Part shown: positions 1-12,210 of the stretch, one piece after another
How positions within the stretch are numbered: position 1 is the first letter of the stretch
Layout of the letters: each line of letters starts with the position of its first letter
Assembly (NCBI GenBank): GCA_963682175.1
Contig: OY821772.1
Coordinates: 58,116,925 to 58,180,924 of the forward strand
Direction: 5' to 3'
DNA: 64,000 nucleotides
Source: Triglochin maritima
Taxonomy: Eukaryota > Streptophyta > Magnoliopsida > Alismatales > Juncaginaceae
Position numbers and translations under genes: made by a program
Notes under the pieces: generated by a model
Database searches by the model: none
Seen by the model: only the letters and a program-made list of their open reading frames with translations
Told to the model about the DNA's origin: nothing

Positions 1-608
1 AACTCGATATTGAATCCTTTGAATTATCTTATCAATTTTGTTCGAATTATTTGGATCTTCAATTGTTCTATTGTACTTGTGTTTCTTTATTTTATTTTTC
101 TCGTGACGTTTTCTTTTCCGACGGGAAATCTGATAATGACTTCCATGTTGACCGATGCTGAATCGGGGATCGTTAGAGCATCATTAATGGCGCTCGGGTA
201 GTTCTCGGGTCGTTAGAGCATCATCAGTAATTATGTTGACTGATTTTAATTTCCCTTGTTAGCATAGACATCGTAACTAATATTGTGTTTATATTATATA
301 TAATATATAGTGCAATATTAGTTACGAGGGGGAGGTCAGTAGCCTCTCCTATGTATGCTCTCTTCAAGTTTTAAGTTTTACCCTTAATTTCACAATACAA
401 ATATTAGCATGTGTTGATGCTCTCTTCCGTATAATACAAGTATACAATTGGAATAAGATCTCTACCGAAATATAAAAGATCTATTTTTTATTTTTTTTCG
501 TTACCGGAGATGGTAGATTTTTTTTATAAATATGCTAATAATGTTCACTTTTCAGTCTAAATGATATGGTATATTTTATAATCATTTGTTTTATTGAAGC
601 TATTACCA

Positions 609-1639
609 TGACAAACCTCACAAAGCTTGAATTTGCCGCCCTTGATATCTCAGGGAAAAATTATCTCCCTTGGACTCTCGATGCGGAGATCCATCTTACG
701 GCAAATAATCTTGGAGAAACAATTAAAGATGAAAATAAGGCCTCCCCGCAGGAGCGTGCCAAAGCAATGATTTTTCTCCGGCATCATCTCCACGAGGGAT
801 TAAAAGCCGAATATCTAACGGTGAAAGATCTGTTAGAGTTATGGAAAAACTTGAAAGAAAGGTATGACCACCAAAAACAAGTGATTCTCCCAAAAGCTCG
901 CTACGAGTGGATTCATTTGCGATTACAAGATTTTAAATCTGTAAGCGAGTATAATTCTGCTATGTTCCGAATCTCATCTGAACTTAAATTATGTGGAGAA
1001 ATAATTACTGATAATGATATGTTAGAGAAAACATTCTCCACATTCCACGCCTCGAATATGCTCCGCAGCAGCAATATCGAGAACGTGGTTTTAAGAAATA
1101 TCCAGAACTAATATCATGTCTTCTTGTTGCCGAGCAAAATAATGAACTTTTGATGAAAAATCATCAAGCTCGACCCACTGGTTCCACTCCATTCCCTGAA
1201 GTGAATGAGGCTAATCACAAACGCAAACGCGACCCATTCCCTGAAGCGTGGTCGTGGTCGCGCATATGGACGCGGGCAACATCAAGGACGAGGTCATGGA
1301 CGTTGCCGTAGCCATCGTGGTGGTCATGATGTCAATGCAAATAATCATGGAAGCAATGCTAGAGGAAATCAAGTGAAAAATCCTCCAAAGAAATATGAGA
1401 ATGCTTACTACAAATGCGGCATGACAAATCATTGGTCGCGTATATGTCGTACGCCCAAGCACCTTGTTGATCTTTATCAAGCATCACTCAAGAAAAAAAA
1501 GGGTGCCAAAATGAACTTCGTTGAAAACAACCAAGATGGAATGATCATGGACACTCATTTAGATATTTCGGATTTTCTTTTAAATGATGACAATATCGAT
1601 GTTTTTGTCAATGATGGAAATGTCCATCAAAATGCTTAG
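609..1639 (+). pseudogene. Copia-1 gag (capsid and zinc knuckle), frameshifted
   Basis: The start MTNLTKLEF at 609 and the downstream YLPWTLDAE and LKERYDHQK segments are typical of copia gag proteins that form the virus-like particle. Reading changes frame near 1070 and returns near 1205: the gag-like YPELISCLL segment is in another frame between them. An arginine/glycine/histidine-rich stretch (about 1230-1370) precedes a CCHC zinc knuckle near 1400-1450. Its first cysteine is replaced by tyrosine (YYKCGMTNHWSRIC), so the RNA-binding knuckle is broken. An AT-rich 180-base gap separates it from protease. A start at 566 is possible but gives residues that do not look like gag. Confidence 0.85.
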
Positions 1640-1820
1640 TTTGGTTTTCCTACATCCTATTTTCGATGTTTTTTCATTTCCAAAAAAAAATTGTAAGACT
1701 TGTGTCTTTATAATATAATATTTGCTTTTGTTTTTCCTTAAAATTTTATACTATAGTATTATGATACTATATCTACAAAAAGATAATTTTTGCTCTATTT
1801 CCTTTTTTTAGGACAAAGAC

Positions 1821-4800
1821 ATGGTTGATACTATCATGAGTGATGGAGATCAATGTCTAGTAGATAGTGGAACAACAAATACGATTTTGAAAAATACAAC
1901 CTTCTTTTCCGAATTACATTTCTCGAAGACAAGTGCTAACACAATTTCTGGCACCAGTAATTTGATTGAAGGGTCCGGAAGAGCTTGTATTTTCTTTCCC
2001 AATGGCACGAAATTACAAATAAGTGATGCTTTATATTCTAGTAGATCCAGAAGAAGTCTACTAAGTTTCAAGGATATACGTCGTAATGATTATCATCTTG
2101 AAACTATAAATCAAAATAATGATGAATACCTTCACATTATCTCCATCGTGAATGGTAACAAAATCGTTTTAGAAAGGATGAAAGCCTTTTCATCGGGATT
2201 ATATTGCACTTATATCACCCCTTTGGAATCAAATATGGTCACTAACCGGAAGTTAGTTGATCAAGTGCATTATAAACTTTGGCATGATAGATTGGGACAT
2301 TCCGGTGATATAATGATGCAAAAAATTATTGAAAATTCAAATGGTCATTCAATGAAGGATATGAAAATTATATCATCGAAAGAGCTTTCATGTGCAACAT
2401 GCTCTCTTGAAAAACTGATAATCCGACCGTCCACAAGCAAAATTAAAGATGAATATCCTTTATTTTTAGAGAGAATTCAAGGTGATATTTGTGGACCCAT
2501 TGCCCCTCCATGTGGACCATTTCGATATTTTATGGGGTTGATAGATGCATCCACCCGATGGTCACATGTTAGTCTCTTGTCAACTACAAATGTTGCATTT
2601 GCTAGACTTCTAGCAGAATTGATAAAATTGAGGGCGCATTTTCCTGATTATCCAATTAAGAAAATCTGATTGGACAATGCAGGAGAATTTACGTCTCAAA
2701 CATTTAATGACTACTGCATGTCAGTTGGTATTACAATTGAGCATTCGGTTGCTCATGTCCATACACAAAATGGTCTAGCTGAATCTCTAATTAAGAGATT
2801 GCAACTAATTGCAAGACCATTACTTATGAATTCAAAATTACCACAATCTCTTTGGGGTCATGCCATTTTACATGCTGCATAAGACCGACAACTTACCACA
2901 ATCAGAATAAGACCGACAACTTATCATAAATATTCCCCTTTACAGCTGGTCTCTGGTAGAGAACCAAATTTATCCCATTTAAAAATATTTGGTTGTGCGT
3001 TTTATGTCCCAATAACCCCACCACAACGTACAAAGATGGGACCTCAAAGAAGATTGGGAATTTACATTGGTTTTGAGTCTCCATCAATTTTTAAATATTT
3101 GGAGCCATTAACTGGTGATATTTTTACAGCACACTTTGCTGATTGTAATTTTGATGAAAAAGTATTCCCAATCTTAGGGGGAGAAAAACAGAAGATGGAA
3201 AAATCTGAAATTATTTGGAATGCATCTTCATTGTCCCATCTTGATCCCCGTACAAACCAATGTGAACAAGAAGTTCAAAAGATTATTCATTTGCAAAGAA
3301 TTGCAAACGAATTACCAGATGCATTTACATATGCAAAGAAAGTTACAAAATCACATATACATGCTGAAAATGCACCAGCAAAAGGTGATATTCCTTAGTT
3401 GTCAAATGAGTTAAATATCCACCGAAAACGTGGACGACCAATTGGGTCAAAGGATATAAAACCAAGAAAAAGGAAAGAGAAAAGCGTAGCACCTGAAGAT
3501 GTTACTGCTAATATTATCCATACCCCTGAAGAGGTAGTGAAAGAACAAAATGACAACATGGACCAACGAGAGATCGAAGTGTCTAAAATTGAAAATGCAG
3601 ATGAGATCTCAATAAATTATGTGCACAATCAGAAAAGATGGAATCGAGACGAAACCATCGTTGATGAAAAAAATTCATATGCTATAGCAAATGAAGTAAT
3701 GAATGTTGAATATTGTGAGCCAAAATCTATTGAAGAATCAAAGAAATGATTGGCCACAATGGAAAAATGCAATACAAGCAGAATTGCATTCGCTTGAAAA
3801 ACATAATGTTTTTGGACCTGTGGTGCTTACACCCAATGACGTAAAACCTGTGGGGTTCAAATGAGTGTTCTCGATAAAGAGAAATGAGATTGTAAGATAT
3901 AAAACCCGACTTGTGGCTCAAGGTTTCACCCAAATACCCGGTGTTGATTATGAAGAAACGTATTCACCTGTAGTGGATGCAACAATACTAAGATTTCTTA
4001 TCAGTCTCACAGTCATAAATAGACTTCAAATGCAACTCATGGATGTGGTTACTGCTTATCTATATGGGTCATTAGATACAAACATCTATATGAAAGTCCC
4101 TGAAGGACTAAAACTACCAGAAACTTGTATTTCCAAACCGCGAGGGTTGTACTCCATACAACCAAAAAGATCCATATATGGATTAAAACAATCTGGACGA
4201 ATGTGGTACAATTGTCTAAGCAAAAGTCTTCTGAGCGAAGAATTCAAAAATGACTCCATATGTCCATGTGTTTTCATTAAAAATCTTCATCTGGTTTTAC
4301 GATTATAGCTGTATATGTTGATGATTTAAATATTATTGGGACACCAACGAATATTGAGATTACAGCTCAATACTTGAAAACTGAATTTGAGATGAAAGAC
4401 CTTGGTGTAACTAAATTTTGCCTCGGCCTGCAGATCAAGCATTTTCCGAGTGGAATTTTTATTCACTAAGCAAATTATATAGAGAAGATGTTAAAACGCT
4501 TTAATATGGATAAAGCTCATCCATTGAGTTCACCAATGGTTGTTCGATCACTTATAAGTGAAAAAGATCCTTTTCGTCCCCGAGAAAAGGGTGACAAAGT
4601 CCTCGGTCCTGGAGTACCGTATCTAAGCGCTATTGGAGCTTTAATGTATCTTGCTAATAATACACGACCTGATATAAGTTTTGCTGTGAACCTTCTAGCA
4701 AGATACAGCTCTGAGCCAACATATAGGCATTGGAAAGGAATCAAACATGTATTCCGCTACCTTAGTGGGACACGTGATATGAGGTTATTTTATAGAAAGG

Positions 4801-5315
4801 ACTCGAAGTCCGAACTTATTGGATATTCAGATGTTGGATATCTATCAGACCCCCACAAAGCAAAATCACAAACAAGATACTTGTTCACATATGGTGGCAC
4901 CGTTATTTCATGGCGATCGACAAAACAGACCCTGACGACAACATCTTCAAATCAAGCAGAATTGATTGCATTATATGAAGCTAGTCGAGAATGTGTATGG
5001 TTGAGATCAGTAATCCAACACATTCAAAAGGAATGTGGTCTTGAAGGAATAAAGGACAAGCCAACATTGTTATATGAAGATAATAGCGCATGCATTGCCC
5101 AAATAAAGGAAGGTTATATCAAAGGAGACAAGACAAATCACATTTCACCAAAGTTCTTCTCGACGCATGATTTACAAAAGAATGGAGAGATAAATGTCTG
5201 TCAAATCAGATCATGCGAGAATCTTGCAGATTTATTCACAAAGGCGTTGCCTACTAAAGTTTTTGAGGGGCTTGTTCACAAGATTAATGTTCGTCGTTTA
5301 AAGAATGTTTGCTAA
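1821..5315 (+). pseudogene. Copia-1 pol (protease, integrase, RT, RNase H), multiple stops
   Basis: Protease has the active-site triplet DSG at 1863. The integrase zinc region (KLWHDRLGHSG, then CATCSLEK) and the core (GDICGPI, then LDNAGEF) follow. RT carries RYKTRLVAQGFTQ and an intact YVDD at 4314-4325. RNase H spans about 4790-5250 (IGYSDVGYLSD, then EDNSACI). Lesions: TGA at 2667 where integrases have arginine; a direct repeat of about 28 bp at 2879-2935 beside a stop at 2880; stops at 3396 and 3747 with a frame change; TGA at 3862 where tryptophan is expected; a frame change near 4290; TAA at 4467. Most single-base stops fit C-to-T or G-to-A change. It cannot encode an active polyprotein. 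Confidence 0.9.
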
Positions 5316-5433
5316 AGTCAGGGGGAGTATCATACGTGCTGCACTCTTTTTCCTTTACTAGGTTTTTATCCCACTGGGTTTTTCTTGGTAAGGTTTTTAA
5401 AGAGGCAGCATCCCTAGCGTATGACGATGATCA

Positions 5434-5445
5434 TCCAAGGGGGAG
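5434..5445 (+). other. Polypurine tract of Copia-1
   Basis: CCAAGGGGGAG lies directly before the TG that opens the 3' LTR, the usual site for priming plus-strand DNA synthesis. A second similar tract (CAGGGGGAG) sits 110 bases upstream at about 5319, straight after the pol stop codon. Confidence 0.75.
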
Positions 5446-5685
5446 TGTTAAGAATTCCAAAAGCCTTGTGGATGATTCACCTTCCCTAACCCCCAAACTT
5501 TAAGGTAGGTTTTACTCTTATTAACATATTGTAATTTCATTTATTTTGGTTGTAACCCCTACTACATCATCATCCTATATATAATGGACTATTGTATATA
5601 TTTGAGTACAAGAGAAAAGAAGAAATACATACATCTCTCCCTCTCCATCTCCCAATCTTTCATCTTTGTTGTTTGTTTCACAACA
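5446..5685 (+). repeat. 3' LTR of Copia-1 (240 bp)
   Basis: Starts TGTTAAGAATTCC and ends TTTCACAACA, giving TGTT/AACA inverted ends. A TATATATAA stretch at about 5577 could serve as its TATA box. The partner LTR is not in the window, so the right edge rests on the CA end and the polypurine tract only. Confidence 0.75.
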
Positions 5686-7190
5686 GTACTTAATTTTTTA
5701 ATGTGGTGATATAGTTTTTCCAGATTTCTCGGATATAGAAGTTTAGTATACCGATAAAGATTTGTAGTCCTGTTAACGCAGATTTCAAAGTCTTCTCGGT
5801 GTAGAATTTCAGTGCGGCGATTATATTTTCAGGCATTTACGTTGATGTAAAAGTTTTGATATGGTGATACTGTAGTTTTTTGGCAAGGAAATGATATAAA
5901 ATTTTGTCATGGTGATGGAGAATTTCGAGCACGATGGTGTAGAATTCGGGTTATATCTTTGTGTTCAAAATTTCATTGATATCTGGTGGTCGTGGATTAC
6001 GTTAACAAGAAGCTTAAGTTCTTTACCTTTAGAATCAAATATGAAGTAAAGTATTTTTTCATTTTGAAAAATATGTCTAAGCAAATACAACTTACTCAAA
6101 TGCAAAGTTTAAATATCACTCTTTCCCAAATGAACCCAAGCAAAACCCCCATCTATTAATCTTATTGATTGAGTTAACGGTTGGTACGACATAAATCAGC
6201 ATATATATGGCATGCCCACGTATGTATGGTGTATCGCTATTTGTCGTCGCCACCACCACCCGAATTAAGTATTGTTCGGTTGTCCCCTGTACCTCGAATG
6301 TAGCTCAACATCGATCTACATGTAGTCTTACTCGGCCGCCTCAAGTAACAGATGCAAAATTGGATAGGCACAAGATATGAGCATATATCCGTAATCCATG
6401 AATGGATAAGTGATCGATTATTACGTGGAACCAAACGGATCATGTTGACTTGTCACTTTATTTTACCAAATATATCTTTCAACATTTGTTACTGAGAATT
6501 ATTTTTGGTTTCAAAAAATTCATTTTGCAAACACGCACAAACATGATGCTTTATAAAGAGGTGAAGAAGATGAAGCAGTAGATATGTGAGGTACTTGCTG
6601 AAATTTCGAACATCATCGTAATTTGTCACCCTACGATCGAGATGAGATGGTATATTCAACTTGTAAAGGGCTTTTAAAATAAACAACTTACAAATGAGCA
6701 TCATCATTTTGTGGAAATCATATCATTGATTTGAGAGTACCATACAAAATTAATTGGAATGAAAAGAGTACCTTTGGTCAATATTAATCTGAAGTAAATT
6801 TATGTTGGCTTAGGGAAATAAAATGAAAACAATTATTTGGAGGAAAAATACTCGCTTTCGTGTGTTTTTTGATATCCTAAAAATTTTAAAAAATTAAAAC
6901 TTAAAAAATATGATTTGACATAAAGAATTTTTTTGTTTTTGTCCCCAAAAACGGAGAGGAGCCAAAATTTGTCTTCCACCTACTTCTTTTTTTCACTTTT
7001 AATAGGAAAAACTTTGTTTTATCGTCATCAAATCTTCTTCCAAATAGGAATGTCAAATCACGTTTAATTCCAACTTGAGCAAAATATGTATTTTGAGTTT
7101 TTTTATAGAGAAAAATACCCATTTGTTTAGGGTGTTTGGATACAAGAGGGAACAAAACCATTATTTTTTATAGAAATTTAACAATGCCAA
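5686..7190. other. AT-rich intergenic DNA, no gene recognised
   Basis: No open reading frame resembles a known protein and no LTR boundary was found. The right end is the presumed upstream region of the P450 promoter at 7202. Confidence 0.5.
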
Positions 7191-7201
7191 GAATTTTGCA
7201 C

Positions 7202-7210
7202 TATATATAT
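7202..7210 (+). promoter_or_regulatory. Probable TATA box of the P450 fragment
   Basis: TATATATAT at 7202-7210 lies about 95 bases before the ATG at 7305, with an A-rich leader between. Spacing and composition fit a plant TATA promoter. It now drives only a truncated gene. Confidence 0.5.
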
Positions 7211-7304
7211 GAGTTCATCCTTGCATGGCTAGACATCAAAAACAGGTCCTCAAAACACATATATGAACTCCCCGTTCCCTTCCGAGGTAGAGAGAAAAAT
7301 AATC

Positions 7305-7412
7305 ATGCCTGTTGAACTCCTACCACTAGCTCTACCATCACTTCTACTAGTTCTTCTACTGATCACTTACCTCATGATCAAGAGAGGTCTCTACTAAAAG
7401 CCAAACAATCCC
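7305..7412 (+). pseudogene. Cytochrome P450 N-terminal anchor, truncated
   Basis: The ATG opens a hydrophobic signal anchor (about 22 residues, mostly L, P, A, I and V) followed by the basic turn MIKRG, the usual N-terminus of a microsomal plant P450. A TAA at 7395 follows residue 30. The sequence after it (KPNNP) is what normally leads into the proline-rich hinge. An Athila-type solo LTR begins at 7413. The hinge and the rest of a P450 are found at 30446-32018 on the other strand, starting almost exactly where this piece stops. It may be the missing end of that gene separated by an inversion, or a fragment of a paralogue. Confidence 0.7.
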
Positions 7413-8826
7413 TGTTGAACGTTTTATTTTAAACCGCAAGTGCACGGTCGCGATGAAGCGGTGGCAAGTACGGGTCGTCCTCAGGGAGGTGAGTAGCATC
7501 TTGCTTGTACGAAATCAAGTGGCAAAAATAGGGGGAAGAAAGTTGTTTATGCTAATCTAGACTACGCTACACTAAGAAGTATGAAATGCGAACGAAACAA
7601 ACAAACGATGGAATAACAACTAAACTAAGAACAAAGGAAGAATGCTGGAATACAGAAATGGGAAAAACCCTAAGGGGTGGAGTGAGTGCACACATGCAAA
7701 GAGGTGGGTGTAGAATACATTCTTTAAGCACATGAAGGTGGTGTTTATCAAGCATAGGAAGTGTCTAAATGTTATGGCAAAACCTATCAATCTATTCACC
7801 AACTTAGTTGATTAACATTTACATATGCAAGTTGTTTATTTCAGAACCTAAACAAGCATGAGAGGTGTCTAATCATTTTGGCAAAACTCATCAAGTTATA
7901 AATTCTATCCTAAACAAGCAAGCATACATTCATGTTTAATCAACACATTGAAATTAAAGCATTCATCTCATTCTCTAATGCATGTATGTACATCTACTCC
8001 ACCCCCCAAAGGGGATAGAACTACTCACTAAACATTACACTAATTATTAAACTATGGAAAGAAAGCATATTAAAACTAAGCTAGAATTAAAAGATGATTA
8101 AACTAAAACATGCATAAACAATAAAAGAAGCATAAAACAAACAATGAAAGAAACACAAAACTTTATTGATAAAATGACTCACATTAAAAGTAGCATCCTC
8201 CTACTTTAGTGTGTGCTTCAAGGCCTCACTTCTAGTAGGAAGAATAGTCACTTAAAATATGGAGTGATTACAATGGAAGGTGAAGAGTTCTATTAATAGC
8301 CATGAAAAAAGGCAAACCGGGACAATCCCCCGATGTGAGACTAAACAGATACCAAAAATAGCCTAAACATCCTCTAATACATGTGCTGGAGAAATTTGAG
8401 CGGATTTGGGCCAAAATGGACCGCCAATTAGCGGTCTTGGACCGCCAATTAGCGGTCTATATGGTTCAGATCCTGCTCATTTTTGTTTTGGGCTTTTTTT
8501 TCTGGTATTGTTGGTCTGTGATGCGGTTACTTGACTTGTTGGAGCTCCGACCCGAATCGAATTGGTAAAATACTCCCCATGATGGTGTGGAGTATTCTGT
8601 TTTGCTCTTAGGTCCTTCTGTCTTGCAATCAGGTCCTTCTCCCTTGCATCTTGGTCCCCAGATCTCACAATCCAGTCATTTTTCCCAGCTTTTGGGTCCT
8701 TTTATGTTTCATCTCTTCAAACCTATTTATTCCTGAAAACTAAACATAAAACTCGTGACATAGCATTGTTTAGGTGAAAGATAATGGATATAAGATACAA
8801 ATATGAGCATGAAATGATGTCAATCA
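7413..8826 (-). mobile_element. Solo LTR of an Athila-type gypsy family (1.41 kb)
   Basis: It aligns along its length with the LTR at 9621-11017 (opening AACCGCAAGTGCACG, the CTCCACCCC block, closing GTCAATCA) but is clearly diverged. No internal region is attached, as expected after recombination between two LTRs. Flanking pentamers are ATCCC (left) and ACCCC (right), one mismatch from a perfect target duplication. It split the P450 hinge. Confidence 0.8.
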
Positions 8827-8832
8827 ACCCCC

Positions 8833-8858
8833 TGTTGAGCAAATAGTCCCACATTGCT
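8833..8858 (+). repeat. LTR B, first 26 bases only
   Basis: TGTTGAGCAAATAGTCCCAC and the next 6 bases match the start of the short LTRs at 9252 and 32365. The match stops abruptly where a P450 fragment begins. Confidence 0.75.
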
Positions 8859-8901
8859 GGAGGTTTCCTACGAGTGAGAGCTTGGATGGTGAAGGTGGGA
8901 G
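8859..8901 (-). pseudogene. 43-bp P450 hinge fragment
   Basis: Read on the - strand it gives LPPSPSKLSLVGNL, the proline-rich hinge of a plant P450. It matches the hinge of the P450 body at 31976-32018 and, as there, is followed by LTR A on the + strand. It differs from that copy at several bases, so it is not a very recent duplicate. Confidence 0.7.
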
Positions 8902-9150
8902 TGTTAAGAAAGTTACCAAATATGGATATGACCGTTGGCTCTCCTCTACTCAGCTCTGGATCATCCTCCATGGCAACATCTCCCCAAGGAAAGAAATAAT
9001 ATTCAAATCACCAGCCAACGGCTATATCCCGTATATCATTTATATATATACAAAATGTACCTCACATGAATACACAGAAAAATATGATAAAACAAACATT
9101 CAGATCATCTCTTCTTCCTCTTCTTCTGTGTCTGTGTACCAAATCTAATA
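8902..9150 (+). repeat. LTR A, 5' copy (249 bp)
   Basis: Starts TGTTAAGAAAGTTACC and ends CCAAATCTAATA. Two more copies lie at 30199-30445 and 32019-32264. It is followed by TGGTATTAG, which resembles a decayed primer-binding site. The terminal dinucleotides are TG and TA. Confidence 0.8.
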
Positions 9151-9378
9151 TGGTATTAGATCGGGTCGATTGACCAGTGGGGGCTCACTCCAACCTATAT
9201 TATTCACGTGTTGACACGATGAAAATTATCCCGGTCACGCATGCGGGGGAGTGTTGAGCAAATAGTCTCACATTGCTAAACATAAGTTGTGTGCAACACT
9301 CTATAATAGAGTTGAGTCCATTATCCTTCACCTAAGTGCTTAGGTTTTGTTGAGGTTGTGGACCAACTAAATTTAACC
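9151..9378 (+). mobile_element. TRIM-like internal stretch plus LTR B
   Basis: About 100 bases after LTR A, a purine tract (GCGGGGGAG) precedes a short LTR of about 127 bp (9252-9378) that opens TGTTGAGCAAATAG. A matching block stands at 32265-32491. There is no coding capacity. The very short LTR next to PBS-like and polypurine sequences is typical of TRIM elements. Confidence 0.65.
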
Positions 9379-9390
9379 TGGTATCAGAGC
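9379..9390 (+). other. Primer-binding site of element D
   Basis: TGGTATCAGAGC is the standard copia site that pairs with the 3' end of initiator methionine tRNA. Here it follows LTR B rather than LTR A. Confidence 0.75.
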
Positions 9391-9515
9391 ATTGATCCAC
9401 AAAACCTCTCAACCTCAGAACCTCCCGGAGGTCATCATCGACGTCACCTCATACAAGGGGGTTGAAGGTCGATCACAACCAACATCCAGACCCAAAACAA
9501 ACCAAACAAAGAGAC

Positions 9516-9620
9516 ATGTCAGACGACACTGGAATCTGCCACCCCGAGGCGGCCACACCTCAGCGCCTAGTCTCGACGCCTCTGAACGGGACCAACTACA
9601 TCTCTTGGGCAAGGGGTGAC
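9516..9620 (+). pseudogene. Element D gag, N-terminal piece
   Basis: ATG at 9516 opens MSDDTG and runs to STPLNGTNYISWARG, the conserved N-terminal block of copia gag. The Athila-type element begins at 9621 and the protein resumes at 16238 (VTLSLSGRGRVG). The join needs a change of frame even before the insertion, so this copy was probably defective earlier. Confidence 0.8.
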
Positions 9621-11017
9621 TGATTGATCGTTTTATATTAACCGCAAGTGCACGACCGCGTTGAAGAGGTGGCAAATACGGGTCGTCCACTGGGAGGTGT
9701 GTCGACAATTGGTTTGTTCGAAGGGAAGAGGTAAAAGAAGGAAAGAAAGATGTATTACACTACACTAATCTAAACTAGTAAACAAGCAAGCTGAAATGAA
9801 ATAACTAAACAACTAAGCTAAACAACTGATGAAGAAGATAAAAAGACAGGAATGGAAACCCCTAAGGGGTGGAGTGTGTGTGTGTGTGTGCACATGAAAT
9901 AAGTGTGGTGTTGAATTCATACAAGGAGCTCAAGTTAGTTAGTGTTTGTTAATGCATAAGAGGTACTTAATGGCAAAACCTATCATTTACAACACTAACT
10001 TATGTGAATAATATGAGCAATGCAACGTTGTTATTAAGACACTTAAACAAGCATGGAATGTACCTAAGCTATGGCAGAAACCATCAAGTAAGGTTCTTAA
10101 TAATTCAAGCAAGCATACTAATATTTCTCACAAAACATTCATATTAGGCATTCAAACCATCTACATAACATATACACACATCTACTCCACCCCCAAAGGG
10201 GATGGAACTACTCACACATATTTAAACTAACTACTCTTATAAAATGAAGCATTATACTGAAATGAAACTATACTAATCAAGCAAGAAATATTAAAGAAGC
10301 ATAAAACAAAACAAGCACCAAAGCAAACACATTAAAGGAAATTAATTAAGCAAGAATTAACAAGCTAATGAAAACATCTATTATTAACTCACTCAATTTA
10401 CAAGCAACCCTTCCTCCACCAGAGTTTTGCTTCAAGGCTTCACTATTAGTAGGGAAGAAGGCCACCAAAGAGAGAGATATGGATACAATGGAAGGTGAAG
10501 AGTTCTATTTATAAGCATGGAAAAAGTTAATCCGGGGCAATCCCCCGATGTGGGACTAAACCAATACCAAAAATAGCCTAAACACACATTAATACAAGTC
10601 CAGGAGAAAGCTTAGCGGATTTGGGTTGATCCAGACCGCCAATTGGCGGCCTATAAACTTCAGATCCGATTGGTTTTGGTTGGGGTTTTTCTTGGAGTGT
10701 TTCTTGGTCTTGGATGCATCAACTTTGTTTAGTGCAGCTCCGACCCGAATCGAATTGACAAAATACTCCCCATGATGGTGTGGAGTTTCCTGTTTTGCTC
10801 TTAGGTCCTTCTGTCTTACGTTCAGGTCATTCTCCCTTGCATCTTGGTCCCCAGGTCTCACAATTAAGTCTTTTTTTCCTGCTTTTGGGTCCTTTCATGG
10901 CTCCTCTTCAAACCTCTTTATTTCTGAAATTCAAACATAAAACTCGTCACGTAGCATTGCTTAGGTGTAAGATAATGGATATAAGGTACAAATATAAGCA
11001 TGAAATGATGTCAATCA
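9621..11017 (-). repeat. 3' LTR of the Athila-type element (1397 bp)
   Basis: Complete copy with inverted ends TGATTGA/TCAATCA. A TG dinucleotide run lies at about 9875-9890. The remnant at 15046-16237 matches it from 9827 rightwards with few differences. Confidence 0.9.
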
Positions 11018-11035
11018 AATACCCCCACACCTAAG
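11018..11035 (-). other. Polypurine tract of the Athila-type element
   Basis: On the - strand TTAGGTGTGGGGGTATT directly precedes the 3' LTR. A similar but longer G tract (11 G, complement of 11914-11924, preceded by CTAGGTGTA) lies about 0.9 kb upstream. Confidence 0.7.
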
Positions 11036-12210
11036 TTTTTGCTAGTTCCGAGCAAAACAAAGAAAGAGAAAAGCAAACGAAATACAAGAAATCCTAACTC
11101 ACTTTCGTAGGAATCACGGTTGCACTTAGCACGTGCAACAAGCCGTTAAACCTCCTTGTTGCCAAGTAGGAGGAGTGTCGTCTCCATGAGGACTTACACT
11201 ATCACGTACACATTTCCCCAAATCTCCACATAGGGCAATCCCTACCGCCCGTGTAATGGGAGTTCGGTCGGCGCATCCCAAGTCAGATGACTCGAAAGCA
11301 CCAGGCACAAAGTCCCTTCAGACCTACTTTCCCGAGTGATAGGAGCCGTGCGAGAAAAGAGAACACCTACTCACTTTTTCTTATCGACACATGAACCAAA
11401 ACCCCTACACTTAATGTCTCACTACAAAATTTAAAGGGTCCTTGACAACAACAAACTTCCTTAAGTTAACAAACACGAATTATTGACTCATTAGGTTCAG
11501 GGTGGACTTCTTTGAATGTTTGAGCACTGAAACCCTATGATTACTCACCCCAAGGGAAAACTGGGGTGCATCCTAACGACTTGATAAATCCTAAAGCCAC
11601 AGTACTAGATATCCTAATGCATCAAGTTCAAGACAATTTTGGGAGCTTTCTTTTTACTTTGCCTCTCAACGGTTTTGCACATGCTAAACACACGCAAAAC
11701 CCACAAAACATTTTCTTTCGCAAACACATGAAGATTTTGAAAGAAATGTGGAAATTTTAAAGCACTAGGCAAGCAAAAGAAGACAAGTCACCCAAGTATC
11801 ACGTCAAGCAGATATATCGATATTAAATGCAGCACACTAACATGACCCTAACAATGCAAACAAAAGAAAACAAAATCAAAAGAAAAGTCTCGACTATGTA
11901 CACACGTAAAACACCCCCCCCCCCTACACCTAGTTCATGCATTGTCCTCAATGAATGCGAGCAAGATACTACATGGAGTTATGCATGAAAAAGAATAGAT
12001 CTCACCAATGTGAAGTACATAGGGAAGTTTCTGGCTATGTTGATGGACACAACCCAAATTCCCTCAACACCTGTGAGATGCTAAGGAAGGGATACAAATA
12101 CGTGAAAGAATTGAGGCCCAAATACTCAAGGGTTGGGGCCCACAACAAACGATGCTCACTGAAGGAGTTTTTTGTGTTTTTATTTTATACAAACCTGAAA
12201 GCACAACCAC
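11036..12210 (-). other. 3' non-coding part of the Athila-type element
   Basis: About 1.2 kb between integrase and the polypurine tract. Athila relatives often carry an env-like frame here; no convincing long frame or membrane protein is seen in this copy. Confidence 0.55.

Larger units (their letters stand above)
1..5685 (+). mobile_element. Ty1/copia LTR retrotransposon Copia-1, decayed, 5' LTR outside window
   Basis: Domain order is gag, zinc knuckle, protease, integrase, reverse transcriptase, RNase H, which defines the copia superfamily. A 240-bp LTR begins after a purine-rich tract on the right. No matching LTR and no TGGTATCAGAGC primer-binding site is seen in the first 600 bases, so the left LTR should lie just beyond position 1; bases 1-608 are then leader sequence. 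Several frameshifts and stop codons disable it. Confidence 0.9.
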
